A stretch of 64,000 nt of DNA from the NCBI GenBank assembly GCA_028023455.1, contig JAQFVV010012547.1, positions 248,001 to 312,000 of the forward strand, written 5' to 3'. Below the pieces are notes generated by a model. It did no database searches. It had not been told where the DNA came from and saw only the letters and a list, made by a program, of their open reading frames with translations. Below, one piece after another: positions 10,256 to 20,735 of the stretch (position 1 is its first letter; each line of letters starts with the position of its first letter). The translations under genes and the position numbers were made by a program. The DNA is from Epiperipatus broadwayi (lineage: Eukaryota > Onychophora > Udeonychophora > Euonychophora > Peripatidae).

Positions 10256-12190
10256 ATGTCATCATCATCAACAACCATTATCAATCCACTGCAAGATGAA
10301 GGTCTCTCCGAGTTCAATCCATCTTTTCCGATTTTTAGTTTCTTTTCTCCACATCACCCCTGCACACTTGCTTATTTCACCCATCCATCTCACATGTGGT
10401 TGCTTTCTGGGTCTTTTACAATCTCTTGGAATTCAGTTTAAAATTTCAATTGTCCATCTATTGTCATCTCTTCTAGCAATATGTCCTGCCCAACTCCACT
10501 TCAGTCTTTTAATTTTTTCACTGAGGTCAGTAGCATCTGTTTGTTCTCTTACCCATGCATTGCATTTTCGATCTCTTCTTGTTACTCCTAACATGCTTCT
10601 CTCCATACTTCTTTGAGTGGTTTGAAGTCTCTGTATTGCTCTTCTATTAAGTGTCCAAGTCTTAGATCCATAAGTAAGAACTGCAAAACACATTTATTAA
10701 AAACCTGCCTTTTCAAACACATAGGCATATTTCCTTTTAGTATCAAGTTATTTCTACCAAAAACCTTCCTTTGCAAGTTTAATTCTATGATTAATTTTAT
10801 CAATTATGTTTCCATCTGTATTAAGAATCTGACCAAGGTATTTGTAACTGTTAACTTCTTCTAATTCATCATAATCAATCTTTATTTTCATATTTTGAGA
10901 AAATCTATTAAACATTACTTTAGTCTTTTTAACATTTATCTTTAGTCCTACTTTCTTACTTTCATCTGATAACTCCTGCAACATTTCCTGTAACTCTAAA
11001 GCATTATTTGCAAAAACAACTACACCATCGCAAAATCTAAATGACTTAAATAATCTCCATTTACTTTCACTCCTTTAGCTTTCACAAAATACTTCTTCCA
11101 GCAATGCTGTAAAAAGTTTTGGAGATATGAAGTCACCCTGTCTTACACCCATCTCAATGTTGACTTTCTTACTATCATTATGTAATTTAATTGTTGCTAT
11201 TCCATTTTTACAAATATTCTTTAAAATATGACAATATTCTACCTTGATGATCCAATGCTTTAATCACTGAAGAAATGTTTATAGAATCAAATGCCTTTTC
11301 ATAATCTACAAATTCTAAGCATAATGGCAACTCATATTTATTTTTCCTTTCTATAACTTCTCTCAATACCTGGATATGATTTACTGCACTAAAACCACTT
11401 TTAAATCCAGCTTGTTCTCTTGGTTGGTGGAAGTCCAGTGTTCTCTGTAGACGAGTTGTAATCATCTTAGTAAAAATTTTGTATAAAACTGATAAAAGAC
11501 TGATAGGTCTGTAATTTCTAATATCTTCTTTATCACCTTTTTTAAATATTAATATTAATACTGCATTCTTCCAATCATCTGGTACATCTTTATCATTTAG
11601 ACATTTGGAATATAACTTTGCTAAAAAATTTTCTATTTCTTCACCTGCTCCTTTTAATATATCAATTATAATTCCATCATTACCTGGAGCCTTCCCTTTC
11701 TTCATAAATTTAATTGCATGTCTCACTTCCTCATTCAAAATTCTGGGCAATTCAGAAGATATAATAGGCATAGGAGGTACTTGTTCTTTATTACTACATA
11801 ATTCTTGATAGAAGTCTTCTACACATTTCATGATGTCATCTCTCTTTTTAGTAATAATGCCATCTTTTTTTTTTTATTGCAGATATAAATTTCCTACCAA
11901 TACCAAAATGTTGTTTTACACTCTTTAGACTTTTATGATCTTCTATAGCTTTCCTTGTTAGTTCACAATTATACTTTCTTATATCATTTTCAACTCTTTT
12001 CTGCACCATTTTACAAAATTCGAGATATTCAATCTTTTTTAATGCATCATTGTTGTATATCCTCATATTCCTTCTTTTCTTCATAAAATTCTCTAGTCTC
12101 AGTAGAAATTTTATTGGTCAATTGCTGCTTTTTTCTACCAGCTATCTTTGTTGCAGTTTTTAAAAGTGTATCAGTTATTTTCCTATTAAT
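10256..12190 (-). mobile_element. 5'-truncated RTE-like non-LTR retrotransposon, copy 1
   Basis: The 3' end (minus strand) lies at about 10256 in a short TGATGATGATG-type tail, typical of RTE-clade elements. The element runs leftward in its own orientation from about 12190. It carries the region upstream of the RT, the RT and the C-terminal part, but no endonuclease domain, so it is 5'-truncated. Sequence identity to the copy at 40678-42484 is high by eye. Several frameshifts and a deletion near 11.2 kb separate the coding pieces. Confidence 0.9.
10433..12084 (-). pseudogene. RTE-like reverse transcriptase, broken into several frames
   Basis: In order on the minus strand, 12084-11848 encodes the linker that precedes the RT. 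The stretch 11831-11208 holds RT motifs MKKGKAPGNDGI, LILIFKKGDKEDIRNYRPIS, EQAGFKSGFSAVNHI and the motif A segment FVDYEKAFDSINISS, with its catalytic aspartate. The stretch 10984-10754 holds the palm-to-thumb part (GLKINVKKTKVMFNRFSQ, NSYKYLGQILNTDG). The stretch 10693-10433 holds the C-terminal part (TYGSKTWTLNRRAIQRLQ, WSWAGHIARRDDNRW). The catalytic F-A-D-D segment falls in the damaged gap at about 11.0-11.2 kb. The protein would copy its RNA at a nicked target but cannot be made from this copy. Confidence 0.85.
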
Positions 12191-12831
12191 TTCAAATCAT
12201 CTCAAATGTTAAGAAATATTCAGCTATGCTCTCTGGGAATAAATGTATTAGAGTTCGCATCTTAAAACAGCATATGAGGTGATTTGATATTTTATATTTA
12301 TTTCGGATACCTGTATGAATTTGAATAATTTTTGTATTTTTATGTATATATATTGTAACAAAATCCATGTAATCTATTGTATACTTACTATAATGTGCAT
12401 GGATTTATATGTTAGGGATAATGGTTGTTAGGATTGATCAAACAGATATATCTAGCCTAAATGTCTTAATTGATCATAATGATCAGTCTGAGTCTTCATT
12501 AAATATATTTATTTTTACCTCTAACATTGGCCATATTTCCTGACCACCATTCCCATAAAATCGATTCAGATCACAGAGAAAGTTCATCCCTGATCACTAT
12601 AGATATTTTTTATTTATAATAGGTTTATCATACTGCAGACTAGGGTATCACTTTTATAATGAGGAATATCTATAGAGTGAGACCAAATTCTTCCCTTACT
12701 TTAATCCCACTGTTTATCTACAATTGGCTCAGGTGAACATGATTGTAATTTACAGGGTCATCAAACTGTTGATACAATGAACATAAATTATTGTTTATTC
12801 TCAATCAAATAAAAAAAACTAATATTCCTAT
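12191..12831. other. Spacer left of the LTR nest, no gene seen
   Basis: The composition is slightly less AT-biased than the surrounding spacers. TGTAACAAAATCC at 12357 resembles an LTR start, but I could not find its partner end. Confidence 0.35.
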
Positions 12832-15018
12832 TGTAACAGACCGTAAAATGTACCGGGCGTCTACAGGGTAAGATATTTAATTAATTGATGCCCCAAATGT
12901 TTGGGTTGCTAAAATATGTAACGGACTGTAAAACCTTTTAGGATAGTACACCCAGAGCCTTCTCTACTTACAGGTCCTATTACTACTCGGGGTTCTAACT
13001 CAGTGTAGACATTTGCCTTTAACTCTGCTCAAGGATGGAATTAAATAGGATGGCAATAATGTGACCTCTATATAGATCCTTAATAGCTATTGCTAATAAT
13101 AAATTAAAATCTGTATGCATGTATAATAGCTATACTGGTGAGTGAAGTATGAATGATGCTTGACAATCTAGAGACCAGAGAAACAAAGGTTTTAACTTCC
13201 AACAATAAATATTTATTAACAGATCATGCTTATAGTTATAATATTTATAAATCAACAGAATATATACATGATTATTATAAAACATTAATTTATCTCTACA
13301 ACAATATGACTAGCTGTAATTCAAATATTAAAATATGGGTTGAAATAAGAATTATAAAATTTAGTGCATAATTTACAATAATGTATTAATTATTTTGAAT
13401 ATAAAATTATATTACTAATGTACGATTATCATTCTGTTTATGTCATTTAAATGTACCTCAAGGTTATGTCCATGAATTGCTAATTTGTGTTTTGTATAGT
13501 TAAGAAAATATTATATATATTTACTTATTGATTAGTTTGATTTTATCGTATTAATTATTTAATAAATGTAAATATTTAAAATCTTACCTTTTGTTTCAGT
13601 CATTGTCCAGTTTTAAACCTTCCATTATGATAATATTTTATTTACAAACATATATAATATATTGATGTATAGTTTGAGTTGTGCACCTCTCTCACCCTAT
13701 AAAAATCTAAACAAATGGGTTCTTTTGTTTTTTTAAAAAAAAAATGTTTGCTACACTTGAATATAAGAGTGAGAAAAATTCACAACCCAACTCTCAGTAT
13801 ACATTTTAAAAAAAAAAAATATTTGAAACATAAAATATAATGAAATTTTGGAATTCCTTAAAACAATAGCACATTAAATTTTTAAGAGCAGCTTCTGTAT
13901 TCTTAGCAGATAATGTCTTTCTTTCCTTCATGTATATTAAATCATGTTGACATTCTAAGCATTACAATTCCCATGACGAAATTGAATTCCTCGGCGTTTG
14001 ATTTTAAAGCTATGCATTTCCATTCCATAATAAGATTTTTCCACGTTGATTTAAACAATATATATATATATATATCAATAAATACGATCCTCCATCACAC
14101 GTCAACGACACCAAGAGGATAGAAAAATCCCCTGACATTCAATTAGCAAAAGTGCATTTTTAGATTTTATTTACACAATATAAATTATTAAATATGAATC
14201 CTTTTTTTAAAGCTTACGTTATATTATAAGGCGAACGCTATTTCTATGCAGTTTTATTTATATATGTATGAAACGTATGATAAAGATTTTACTTTTAAAA
14301 TAATGTTAATAAAGTTCTATTTCATCATTAGTTGATTTTATTTTATCCCAGAAACATTTGATAGCAATTATATTTTTTAACAATGTTAAATAACTATGAT
14401 GCTCTTAGCATTTATTTGAACGAACGAAAGTTCATCAATTAAATAATGTTTTTTTTCTTTTTAAAACATTTTACACTTATCAATAATAAAATTCCAAATA
14501 TTAAATAGTTGAATATTAATAAAGAATGGAAATCCTAATAACTAATATAATAATTAAAATATTCTTTACAACTTTACTTTCATGCACTTCAGTTGAACAA
14601 GAAAAACCAACAACAAGTCAAAAAAAAATAATCTGTTGCTTAGATATTTTTCCACATTCCCAAAATCAACAACGGTTTACTTTTTTTTCCTCTTTTAAAC
14701 AAAAGAAACGTGGTTACTAGAATTTAATGTTAAATATTCTTTTTTTTTATTTTGTCACATCATGATTTAAAATCTACATTCATGTATATATATGTGTATA
14801 TGTATATATTTTATTTTACATTTAATAAAAAAAAAATAAATGTGTTCATTCCTTCATGAATGTATGGTTATATTTGTGTATATATATGTGTATATGTCTA
14901 CAAATATCTAAAAATTAGTTTTTAGAGGTTGGCTGCCTATTTAATCTTTATACATTTTTATCCTAAAACATCAGTTACTTGTTATTATTTTTTTACAAGA
15001 ATTGGACATCACCTTACA
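12832..15018 (-). repeat. 3' LTR of the outer gypsy element
   Basis: This LTR is 2187 bp long with TG...CA ends when read on the minus strand. It matches 18652-20707 at a constant offset of 5820 bp. The match resumes at 31204 after the inserted DNA. Differences from the other LTR are scattered substitutions and homopolymer length changes. The 72-codon frame at 13153-13371 is AT-driven, repeats in the other LTR at 18973, and is not a gene. Confidence 0.93.
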
Positions 15019-15032
15019 TTTCCCCTATCCTT
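15019..15032 (-). other. Polypurine tract of the outer element
   Basis: The plus strand reads TTTCCCCTATCCTT immediately next to the LTR end ACCTTACA. On the minus strand this is a purine-rich AAGGATAGGGGAAA directly upstream of TGTAAGG. A polypurine tract there primes second-strand DNA synthesis in LTR elements. Confidence 0.75.
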
Positions 15033-15662
15033 AGAAGGTTAAAATTTAGACCATTGTCAAAATTTTAGCACCTAAACAAAGGTTTGAATGGTTATTGTGT
15101 TGGATAATTTTATTCTTTTTAAATAAGGAGAGTTCTAATGCTGTCGTACTTATTTTAATTTACCCATCAATATACATTTGCTTTTTTTTTATATTACTCA
15201 TTTCGGTTAGACTCCTATCCTTATCTCTTTCATCTCAACATTGAATTACTGTCATCATTAACATTGTTTCTATTATCTTTTCTAGAATTACTAACTATAT
15301 GACGGTTGAATAGTCTGAATTTGACTGGTTAAGTGTCTCTGTTCCAGAAGGCACATATTTGAGTTTGTCAGCCTATATCCTGCTCCCTAGGAGTCTTATT
15401 GGATTTTTATAAGGTCTGAACAAAATATGGGATTCCCACATTCTATGGGTCAATTCCCACATCTCAGCCAATTCTAAGATACCTCAATAAAATGTTTCAA
15501 CATTAATTTGAATGCATCCTCATCACATCTACCTACTCTAGCTATTTACTTACGAACAATGATGTCTTTCTCATTACAATACACTTGCATATACCCATTT
15601 ACATTTTTTTTTATAAACTTCACTTTCATCTACTTTAATCATGGTCATCTGTTTACAAATAA

Positions 15663-16175
15663 CTAAGCTTCTGTACATGGCAGTTCTTGACAACCACTGT
15701 ATGGCTTTAATATCCGAGCATTATAAGTTCCTTTTATCTCTCCATCAATATTTAACCAAAATGCATTTGGGCCAGCTTGTTTCACAATAGCATATGGTCC
15801 AGCATATTCTTGACAAAATTTATGATAAACATTATCCATTGGTTTACTTGGGCTATGTGTTTTCACAAAAACCTTGTCTCCAATCTTAAAGTGATGTCTG
15901 CTTTCCTTTCCCTTCTTATTTCTAAAATTGGATTTATTAATTAACTGTTGTCGAGCCATTTGAATTTTAGTTTCTATGTCATAGTGATGACATTCAATTG
16001 GAGGTTGGTATTTCACAAATAATGAAGGAATAGGTTGGTTAAAATGTAGTTGGATGGGTGCGAATCCAGTAGATTCATTTGCACCCCAATTTATGTAATT
16101 CACTACCCGTTCTGTCTGCTTCACCCACCCCCTATTATTTTTATAAGATTTAATAGTCAAAAGTAAACTCAACAT
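15663..16175 (-). pseudogene. Integrase C-terminal remnant of the outer gypsy element
   Basis: The minus-strand translation has RGWVKQTERVVNYINWGANE and STGFAPIQLHFNQPIPS, the end of the gypsy integrase core. A basic linker and a GPY/F-like module follow (FKIGDKVFVKTHSPSKP, FCQEYAGPYAIVKQ, GTYNARILKPY). The catalytic D-D-E part, RNase H, RT and protease are absent upstream. The inner element's integrase shares the NESTGF-PI-LH signature and the NAR-L ending, so both belong to related gypsy lineages. A protease/RT/IN-bearing relative would have to supply the enzymes. Confidence 0.8.
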
Positions 16176-16295
16176 TTTTTATATACATATATATTCACTT
16201 AACATTATTTACAGGGTTCAATCATTAAGAAAGTCCATTTTTTATGTTCCAGGGTTGCAATCATGAAGTCTGTCCTTAATTTGTGCCTTTCTCTT

Positions 16296-16880
16296 TTAAG
16301 GACTTTCAATAAATGTGAAGGGACCTTCATAAGTGTTGCAAAGCTTATGGAATCTGGGACCTTTCTGTTTCTTTGTAGGGAGTATAGTTGACTCCAGTAA
16401 CATCTGGCAACTGTCTTTGATTTGGTCATCTTCCTGATTATGAAGAGACTTGTTGTGCCATAATACACATTCAAGATGAACAAGTGTATCGACTTCATTT
16501 GTCCTTTCAAAGTTGGCTTCAATAATGGGACAATTTTCTTTTGTGAAAAGCCTTTGAGCATATAATAGCCTTTCTTGGATTTTGCTACTATGTTCATGGA
16601 GCTTGTATTTAGAACAAACTTTATGTTCTGAACATTGGATGCTCACATTAACTTGTTCTGCTTGATCATCTAACATATTCATTCTCATACTCTTCATGGG
16701 AAGGATTGAATCAGCATCATCCCAAAATGTTTTTGGGATTGCTCCTTCCAACTTAAAATTGGTGGAATGATTTTCTATTATGTCTTCAAGTACTTGCTGA
16801 GTCCATGTAGCAGGACATTCATGTACAAGAGAAGTTTCCATAGTAACAGAATATTTAGTACTTCGATTGGATTCAAAAAT
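16296..16880 (-). pseudogene. Downstream part of the outer element's gag-like ORF, then a pol fragment
   Basis: About 190 codons are open on the minus strand, in a frame shifted from the upstream gag-like ORF. The frame stays open upstream of the first ATG (16841) back to an A9 run (complement of 16892-16900). This suggests that it is the continuation of gag reached by a frameshift, not a separate gene. Most of it (HECPATWTQQVLEDI, KTFWDDADSILPMK) matches nothing I recognise. Its last part, FHKLCNTYEGPFTFIESP, resembles a partial integrase GPY/F module like that at 15663-16175. The internal deletion that removed most of pol may therefore fall within this stretch. Confidence 0.5.
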
Positions 16881-16884
16881 AAAA

Positions 16885-17799
16885 CTAGATGTTTTTTTTT
16901 ATATCATTAATATCACAGCTCATACTATCTATCCTATTATTAATATCATAAGTTCTAGATTCTATCCTATCTATATTTTCTTTTATACACATTATATTTG
17001 CTTCCAAATTACTATTTATTTGGATCTCCAAATCATCAATATCAGTTTTAGTTACCATAGTAAACTTTATATCCTCTATCTTAGTAGATTCCTGGGCTTG
17101 GTGAACTTCCTTAACTTTATTCTCAATTTGAGTGGTAATACTTTCCTTAAATTCAGTATACTGCTCTTGACACTGCAAGTTCACTTCATCTATATTTATT
17201 CTCATCTCTTCTACATTTCGCTTTAATTCCGTACTACTGTTATGCACTTCATTCATCTCTGAAGATAACTGCTCCATGGCTGTAGAAACTTTCATTTCAA
17301 TGCCACTAATTTTTTTCTTAACCTCCTCATCCAATTTGTCAATATCAGCCTTAGTTACCATGTTGCTTATTTCAGCCTTGATTGTATCTATCCGACCATT
17401 CATGCTATCCATCCGACCATTCATGTCAACCTTGACTCTATCTATCTGACCACTTATGCTATCCATCCGACCATTCATCTGACTTCTCATGCTATCCATC
17501 TGACCATTCATCTGACCACTCATGCTATCCATCCGACCATTCATGTCAGCCTTGACTATATCTATCTGACCACTTATGCTATCCATCCGATCCAATAATG
17601 TTTGGAGCATCTGCATCATGGCTCCACTATTTTCTGTAACCTGTGTTAGTCCAATTCCAGGTGATTGAGCAGACGGTTCATTAGAGTCTCCTTGAATTTG
17701 AGATATCATTTGTTTTTCCTCTTGCATTGAGAAAGAATGCTCAGCTCCAATGATTGACCCCCTAGACATATTCATGTCTACTGATCCTACTTGTTCCAT
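16885..17799 (-). CDS. Gag-like coiled-coil ORF of the outer gypsy element (304 aa)
   Basis: The start ATG is at 17799, just inside the leader. Residues 1-60 are acidic and polar with no motif I know. Residues 70-140 are an internally repeated segment built on MNGRMDSMSGQ and DIVKAD-type units. Residues 147-300 continue as heptad-like helices, with MVTKADIDKL and MVTKTDIDDL repeated at 147 and 248. Such long coiled coils are typical of the Gag N-terminal half in some invertebrate gypsy-group elements and would drive particle assembly. No CCHC zinc knuckle is present. The frame ends right after an A9 run; beyond it another frame is open. This is retroelement coding sequence, not a host gene. 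Confidence 0.65.
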   Translation of the reverse strand: MEQVGSVDMNMSRGSIIGAEHSFSMQEEKQMISQIQGDSNEPSAQSPGIGLTQVTENSGAMMQMLQTLLDRMDSISGQIDIVKADMNGRMDSMSGQMNGQMDSMRSQMNGRMDSISGQIDRVKVDMNGRMDSMNGRIDTIKAEISNMVTKADIDKLDEEVKKKISGIEMKVSTAMEQLSSEMNEVHNSSTELKRNVEEMRINIDEVNLQCQEQYTEFKESITTQIENKVKEVHQAQESTKIEDIKFTMVTKTDIDDLEIQINSNLEANIMCIKENIDRIESRTYDINNRIDSMSCDINDIKKNI

Positions 17800-18628
17800 A
17801 TTAGGATCATGCTCAGCTTCATTGCCAATAACATCCTGTGGCTTTACATATAATTCCTTACTCTATATCTCCCACTTCTGAGAAACATACAAAATAAACT
17901 AACACTTTTCCTTAAAATATCTACTCTATGGAAAAATTATTTCTTTTTATATAATATTCTATAATATGTCATAGGATCTTCTACCAACTTGTGTCATCTC
18001 ATGTGATTTTGGTTACCTTAAGTATTTTACATATCATTGGTATTAATGCTGGTTTTATATATTTTTCCCTTATCTGCTTCACTTGCCTACTCTTATTAGA
18101 TTCTTGATCATCTATTTAGCTTTGGTCTCTATTTATCAATTCATACTTTCACTCAGAGTTATTTGAACTTATTGTTTATTGACTAAATTAACTATACCAC
18201 TAAGTTGCCACACCATTTAATCCATAGGGTTATGTAATTTATAGTTTATTAACTGACTAACTAAAATATGATAAATCAGGTTATACTGAAATTATGGACA
18301 ATTTCTCATAAATTCAATTTATGTCACACTAAAAATATACAATAACATATGATAGACCCAACTCTTTAAAGCTCAACACATTGTGTATCACAATATAATA
18401 GACAAAACTTTTCACATGCAGTGAATCTAAGTATTCAAGCTTACCACATTGCATGCCAAAATGTAACAGACTACCAACTAGAATGAATTTAATAATTGGC
18501 TATTATGAATGCAACATGATAATCAACTTTCATTAAATCTATATATGCCAGTGTACAGGCTTCACTGTTGATGGTGTCAAAAATGTAACAGTATATAGTT
18601 TGTATCTGTGGTGAACTTACATTTTCAG
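17800..18628 (-). other. 5' leader of the outer gypsy element
   Basis: About 830 bp lie between the primer-binding site and the gag-like ATG. I see no reading frame or motif here beyond AT-rich leader sequence, in which the packaging signal would be expected. Confidence 0.5.
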
Positions 18629-18646
18629 GCACCATGTTGGGCGCCA
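18629..18646 (-). other. Primer-binding site, tRNA-Lys type
   Basis: The minus strand reads TGGCGCCCAACATGGTGC, starting five bases inside the LTR end at 18652. TGGCGCCCAAC is the usual start of sites complementary to the 3' end of tRNA-Lys in gypsy-group elements. It fixes the orientation of the element as minus. Confidence 0.8.
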
Positions 18647-18651
18647 AAATA

Positions 18652-20707
18652 TGTAACGGACTGTAAAATGTACCGGGCGTCTACAGGGTAAGATATTTAA
18701 TTAATTGATGCCCCAAATGTTTGGGTTGCCAAAATATGTAACGGACTGTAAAACCTTTTAGGATAGTACACCCAGAGCCTTCTCTACTTACAGGTCCTAT
18801 TACTACTCGGGGTTCTAACTCAGTGTAGACATTTGCCTTTAACTCTGCTCAAGGATGGAATTAAATAGGATGGCAATAATGTGACCTCTATATAGATCCT
18901 TAATAGCTATTGCTAATAATAAATTAAAATCTGTATGCATGTATAATAGCTATACTGGTGAGTGAAGTATGAATGATGCTTGACAATCTAGAGACCAGAG
19001 AAACAAAGGTTTTAACTTCCAACAATAAATATTTATTAACAGATCATGCTTATAGTTATAATATTTATAAATCAACAGAATATATACATGATTATTATAA
19101 AACATTAATTTATCTCTACAACAATATGACTAGCTGTAATTCAAATATTAAAATATGGGTTGAAATAAGAATTATAAAATTTAGTGCATAATTTACAATA
19201 ATGTATTAATTATTTTGAATATAAAATTATATTACTAATGTACGATTATCATTCTGTTTATGTCATTTAAATGTACCTCAAGGTTATGTCCATGAATTGC
19301 TAATTTGTGTTTTGTATAGTTAAGAAAATATTATATATATTTACTTATTGATTAGTTTGATTTTATCGTATTAATTATTTAATAAATGTAAATATTTAAA
19401 ATCTTACCTTTTGTTTCAGTCATTGTCCAGTTTTAAACCTTCCATTATGATAATATTTTATTTACAAACATATATAATATATTGATGTATAGTTTGAGTT
19501 GTGCACCTCTCTCACCCTATAAAAATCTAAACAAATGGGTTCTTTTGTTTTTTTAAAAAAAAAAATGTTTGCTACACTTGAATATAAGAGTGAGAAAAAT
19601 TCACAACCCAACTCTCAGTATACATTTTAAAAAAAAAAAATATTTGAAACATAAAATATAATGAAATTTTGGAATTCCTTAAAACAATAGCACATTAAAT
19701 TTTTAAGAGCAGCTTCTGTATTCTTAGCAGATAATGTCTTTCTTTCCTTCATGTATATTAAATCATGTTGACGTTCTAAGCATTACAATTCCCATGATGA
19801 AATTGAATTCCTCGGCGTTTGATTTTAAAGCCATGCATTTCCATTCCATAACAAGATTTTTCCACGTTGATTTAAACAATATATATATATATCAATAAAT
19901 ACGATCCTCCATCACACGTCAACGACACCAAGAGGATAGAAAAATCCCCTGACATTCAATTAGCAAAAGTGCATTTTTAGATTTTATTTACACAATATAA
20001 ATTATTAAATATGAATCCTTTTTTTAAAGCTTACGTTATATTATAAGGCGAACGCTATTTCTATGCAGTTTTATTTATATATGTATGAAACATATGATAA
20101 AGATTTTACTTTTAAAATAATGTTAATAAAGTTCTATTTCATCATTAGTTGATTTTATTTTATCCCAGAAACATTTGATAGCAATTATATTTTTTAACAA
20201 TGTTAAATAACTATGATGCTCTTAGCATTTATTTGAACGAACGAAAGTTCATCAATTAAATAATGTTTTTTTTTTTTTTAAAACATTTTACACTTATCAA
20301 TAATAAAATTCCAAATATTAAATAGTTGAATATTAATAAAGAATGGAAATCCTAATAACTAATATAATAATTAAAATATTCTTTACAACTTTACTTTCAT
20401 GCACTTCAGTTGAACAAGAAAAACCAACAACGAGTCAAAAAAAAAAAAAAAATCTGTTGCTTAGATATTTTTCCACATTCCCAAAATCAACAAAGGTTTA
20501 CTATTTTTTCCTCTTTTAAACAAAAGAAACGTGGTTACTAGAATTTAATGTTAAATATTCTTTTTTTTTATTTTGTTACGTCATGATTTAAAATCTACAT
20601 TCATGTATATATATGTGTATATGTATATATTTTATTTTACATTTAATAAAAAAAAATAAATGTGTTCATTCCTTCATGAATGTATGGTTATATTTGTGTA
20701 TATATAT
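18652..20707 (-). repeat. 5' LTR of the outer gypsy element, left piece
   Basis: This piece is collinear with 12832-14887. It is interrupted at 20707 in a TATATAT stretch by the composite insertion. The final 135 bp of the same LTR resume at 31204. Confidence 0.93.
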
Positions 20708-20735
20708 TGTAACGATACATAGATATGTCGTTACA
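20708..20735. repeat. Terminal palindrome at the LTR start
   Basis: TGTAACGA and TCGTTACA are perfect 8-bp inverted repeats around a 12-nt spacer, at the exact start of the inserted LTR. Comparable palindromes cap the LTRs ending at 38673 and 55620. Confidence 0.85.

Noticed and set aside
10128-10864. Long plus-strand frames over the RTE-like copy 1
   Set aside because: They are antisense shadows of the minus-strand reverse transcriptase.
13153-19191. Identical 72-codon frames at 13153 and 18973
   Set aside because: They are the same position in the two LTRs of the outer element, with AT-driven composition. They are not genes.
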